Assembly: GCA_016176845.1 (NCBI GenBank)
Contig: JACOWJ010000036.1
Coordinates: forward strand, 1 to 38,968
Direction of reading: 5' to 3'
DNA length: 38,968 bases
Origin: Nitrospinota bacterium
Lineage (GTDB): Bacteria > 2-12-FULL-45-22 > JACOWJ01
The stretch's first letter is position 1, and every line of letters starts with the position of its first letter. Below, in pieces: positions 37,391 to 38,968 of the stretch. Both the position numbers and the translations under genes were made by a program. The notes under the pieces were generated by a model. That model was given only the letters and a program-made list of their open reading frames with translations, was not told the origin of the DNA and did not search any database.

Positions 37391-38401
37391 TTGGAGAGGA
37401 AAGCGGTAGCCCTTTTATCGGGAGGGTTAGATTCCACGCTGGCCGTGAAGATCATGCTGGAGTTGGGGGTGGAGGTGGTGGCCCTGAATTTCATCACCCC
37501 CTTCTGCTGCTGCACCCGAAGAGATGCGGGGTGCAAACATCAGGCCAGCCAGGTGGCCCAGGAGTTCAAGATCCCGATCAAGGTGTTGTTCAAGGGCCGC
37601 GAATACCTGGAGGTGGTCCGCCATCCTCGATACGGCTACGGAAAGAACCTCAATCCCTGTATCGACTGCCGCATCTTCATGCACCGGGCCGCCGGAGAGT
37701 ACATGGGGGAGGTCGGCGCCTCCTTCCTGGTGACCGGTGAGGTACTGGGACAGCGGCCCAAATCCCAACGGATGGATGCGCTCCACGTAATCGATCGGGA
37801 CAGCGGCCTGAAAGGGCGAGTTCTGCGGCCGCTCTCGGCCCAGCTGCTCCCTCCCACCCTGCCGGAGATCGAGGGCCTGGTCGATCGGGAAAAGCTTCTC
37901 GCCATGAGCGGCCGGTCCCGCAAACCCCAGATCGGCCTGGCAGATGCCTACGGGATCACCGATTACCCCTGTCCGGCCGGAGGATGTCTGCTGACGGACA
38001 AGGGATTTGCCCAGCGCTTGCGCGACCTTTTTGACCATTCGGTTGATCTTCCCGACCTGAGCGAAGTGCGGCTCCTGAAAGTAGGACGTCACTTCCGCCT
38101 CTCCCCTACGTCGAAGGTGGTCGTGGGAAGGAACCAGGAGGAAAACGAGAAGCTCTCTCGCATGGCCCGGGAGAACCATTATTCCTTCAAGGTCCTCGGT
38201 CACAGCGGCCCCCTCACCCTGGCCCTGGGCCCGCTCACGGAGGAGGACCTCATCCGGGTCGCCCGGATCACCGCCCGTTACAGCAGTGCCCCTTCTGATG
38301 AAGTGGTCTCGGTAGATTTCCGCCATTCCAGCTCCGGTCATGAAGGCCATCTCTGCGTCCGGGGGATCGAGGAGGGGGAGCTAGAAGCCCTGCGGTTGTA
38401 A
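37391..38401 (+). CDS. PP-loop ATPase, tRNA thiolation enzyme-like (ThiI/MnmA-related)
   Basis: 336 residues. The N-terminal PP-loop is LLSGGLDSTLAVK (SGGLDS at 10-15), which adenylates a base before sulfur insertion. Cysteines are conspicuous: C39-C41 and C48, CIDC at 90-93, and C194/C199 in CPAGGC, candidates for sulfur transfer or Fe-S binding. VTGEVLGQRPKSQR near 114 resembles the ThiI/TtuA-like region. A separate C-terminal domain (about 215-336) begins near LLKVGRHFRLSP, as in proteins annotated ThiI-like plus a DUF814/NFACT-R-like domain. A role in 2- or 4-thiouridine formation is likely but not certain. The start is TTG at 37391 after AAGGAG. Confidence 0.8.
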   Translation: MERKAVALLSGGLDSTLAVKIMLELGVEVVALNFITPFCCCTRRDAGCKHQASQVAQEFKIPIKVLFKGREYLEVVRHPRYGYGKNLNPCIDCRIFMHRAAGEYMGEVGASFLVTGEVLGQRPKSQRMDALHVIDRDSGLKGRVLRPLSAQLLPPTLPEIEGLVDREKLLAMSGRSRKPQIGLADAYGITDYPCPAGGCLLTDKGFAQRLRDLFDHSVDLPDLSEVRLLKVGRHFRLSPTSKVVVGRNQEENEKLSRMARENHYSFKVLGHSGPLTLALGPLTEEDLIRVARITARYSSAPSDEVVSVDFRHSSSGHEGHLCVRGIEEGELEALRL

Positions 38402-38403
38402 AA

Positions 38404-38475
38404 AGATTTAGACAGGATGAGCCAATTTCCTGTTTTTTTATCCGGTTTATCCGGTTTATCCTGTGCATCCTGTCC
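38404..38475 (+). repeat. ATCCGGTTT/ATCCTGT word repeats
   Basis: GACAGGATG (38412-38420) pairs with CATCCTGTC (38466-38474). Between them TATCCGGTTTATCCGGTTTA and TCCTGTG repeat. It resembles the 31199-31235 cluster. It lies between the PP-loop and OYE genes. Confidence 0.5.
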
Positions 38476-38504
38476 AATTCGTATTCCGATAGAAAGGGGA
38501 AAAG

Positions 38505-38968
38505 ATGCCCAAGATCAGCGATCCGATCCAAATCGGCAACCTCACGTTGAAGAACCGTTACGTCAAGGCCCCGACCGTCTGCGGTCACGCCTCCGAGGAT
38601 GGGTACGTGAGCGACCGGCTCCTGGACCTTTACCAGGCTGAGGCCCGGGGCGGGGTGGGCATGGTGATCTGCCACGCCACCTACATCCGCCCTGACGGCC
38701 AGGGCTTCCGCGCTCAAATGGGGATCTACGACGACAAGTGCATCAACGGCCTCAATCGGCTGGCCGAGACGATCCAGGCGGCCGGGGCCCGGGCGACCAT
38801 CCAGATCTTTCATGCGGGAGCCATTGCCCAGCCCAAGATCATTGGCGGCCGCACCCCCGTAAGCCCCTCCTCGATCCCGCTCTTCCTGGACCCCACGCAG
38901 AAGACCCGGGCCCTGGAGGACGAGGAGATCGAGGAGCTCGCTCGCCTTTTCGGGGTGGGCTGTGCCCG
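38505..38968 (+). CDS. Old yellow enzyme family NADH:flavin oxidoreductase, N-terminal part
   Basis: 154 codons are visible before the window ends. The protein starts MPKISDPIQIGNLTLKNRYV, the OYE/FadH N-terminal pattern, with RYVKAPTVCGHASEDGYVSD, GGVGMVICHATYI and IQIFHAGA (the family's QLxHxGR-like active-site segment with a changed end), then SPSSIP. These FMN enzymes reduce C=C bonds of enones or 2,4-dienoyl-CoA; anaerobic members often add a C-terminal Fe-S/FAD half, which cannot be seen here. ATG at 38505 follows AAGGGGA at 4 nt. It may be in a transcription unit with the PP-loop gene. Confidence 0.88.
   Translation, partial: MPKISDPIQIGNLTLKNRYVKAPTVCGHASEDGYVSDRLLDLYQAEARGGVGMVICHATYIRPDGQGFRAQMGIYDDKCINGLNRLAETIQAAGARATIQIFHAGAIAQPKIIGGRTPVSPSSIPLFLDPTQKTRALEDEEIEELARLFGVGCA

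Overview
The window is 39 kb of high-G+C bacterial DNA. Conserved housekeeping genes alternate with intergenic spacers rich in repeats. The minus-strand order dprA, topA, xerC, hslV, hslU, argB resembles that of Desulfobacterota (former Deltaproteobacteria). The tungsto/molybdo-type MoaD and ferredoxin genes, a cobalamin-binding mutase domain and an old-yellow-enzyme reductase suit an anaerobe or facultative anaerobe. The phylum is inferred from gene order and was not tested by phylogeny.

Layout, left: 1-626 is the start of a CPA2 cation/proton antiporter running off the edge. 936-3502 (+) holds EF-P, a membrane-anchored universal stress protein and two TrkA-type K+ gating proteins. 3479-4801 (-) is a three-gene cluster: B12-binding mutase domain, 4Fe-4S ferredoxin and MoaD-like protein. 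5457-7427 (+) is a Rossmann/GAF/GGDEF/HD-GYP c-di-GMP protein. 7434-10694 (-) is the tldD/tldE protease pair. 11003-15598 (+) holds a membrane-linked PHP phosphoesterase and an HlyD/ABC ATPase/ABC-2 permease exporter.

Layout, middle: 15.6-19.3 kb is an accessory island. It contains an odd hydrolase-remnant/methyltransferase fusion and the relic of an integron. The relic has a deleted intI pseudogene and two small cassette genes (chorismate mutase/PchB-like and CcbP-like), each followed by an attC-like folded site, all on the minus strand. The 3' end of the integrase faces the cassettes, the less common 'inverted integrase' layout.

Layout, right: 19.3-21.9 kb (-) has an aminotransferase, coaD and yjbQ. 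An HD protein follows (+), then a long co-directional minus-strand block: dprA, topA, xerC, hslV, hslU, argB, pcrA, an MltD-like lytic transglycosylase and a RluD-type pseudouridine synthase. 36356-38968 (+) has a polyprenyl diphosphate synthase, a PP-loop tRNA-thiolation-like enzyme and the start of an old-yellow-enzyme reductase.

The spacers are the other notable aspect. Several unrelated hairpins are built from short repeated 'words' (TTTTAGG, TTAGGGACTAGGGGC, TAGCTCGTAGCTC, ATCCTGTCC). Many are joined to the same ~20-nt tail, AAGGAAATTTCTATACGAT or variants. Two ~118-bp copies, 22 kb apart and in opposite orientation, are nearly identical and supply stop codons to tldD and xerC. MITE-like elements with terminal inverted repeats of 15, 17 and 22 bp are also present. 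No tRNA, rRNA or CRISPR array was found.
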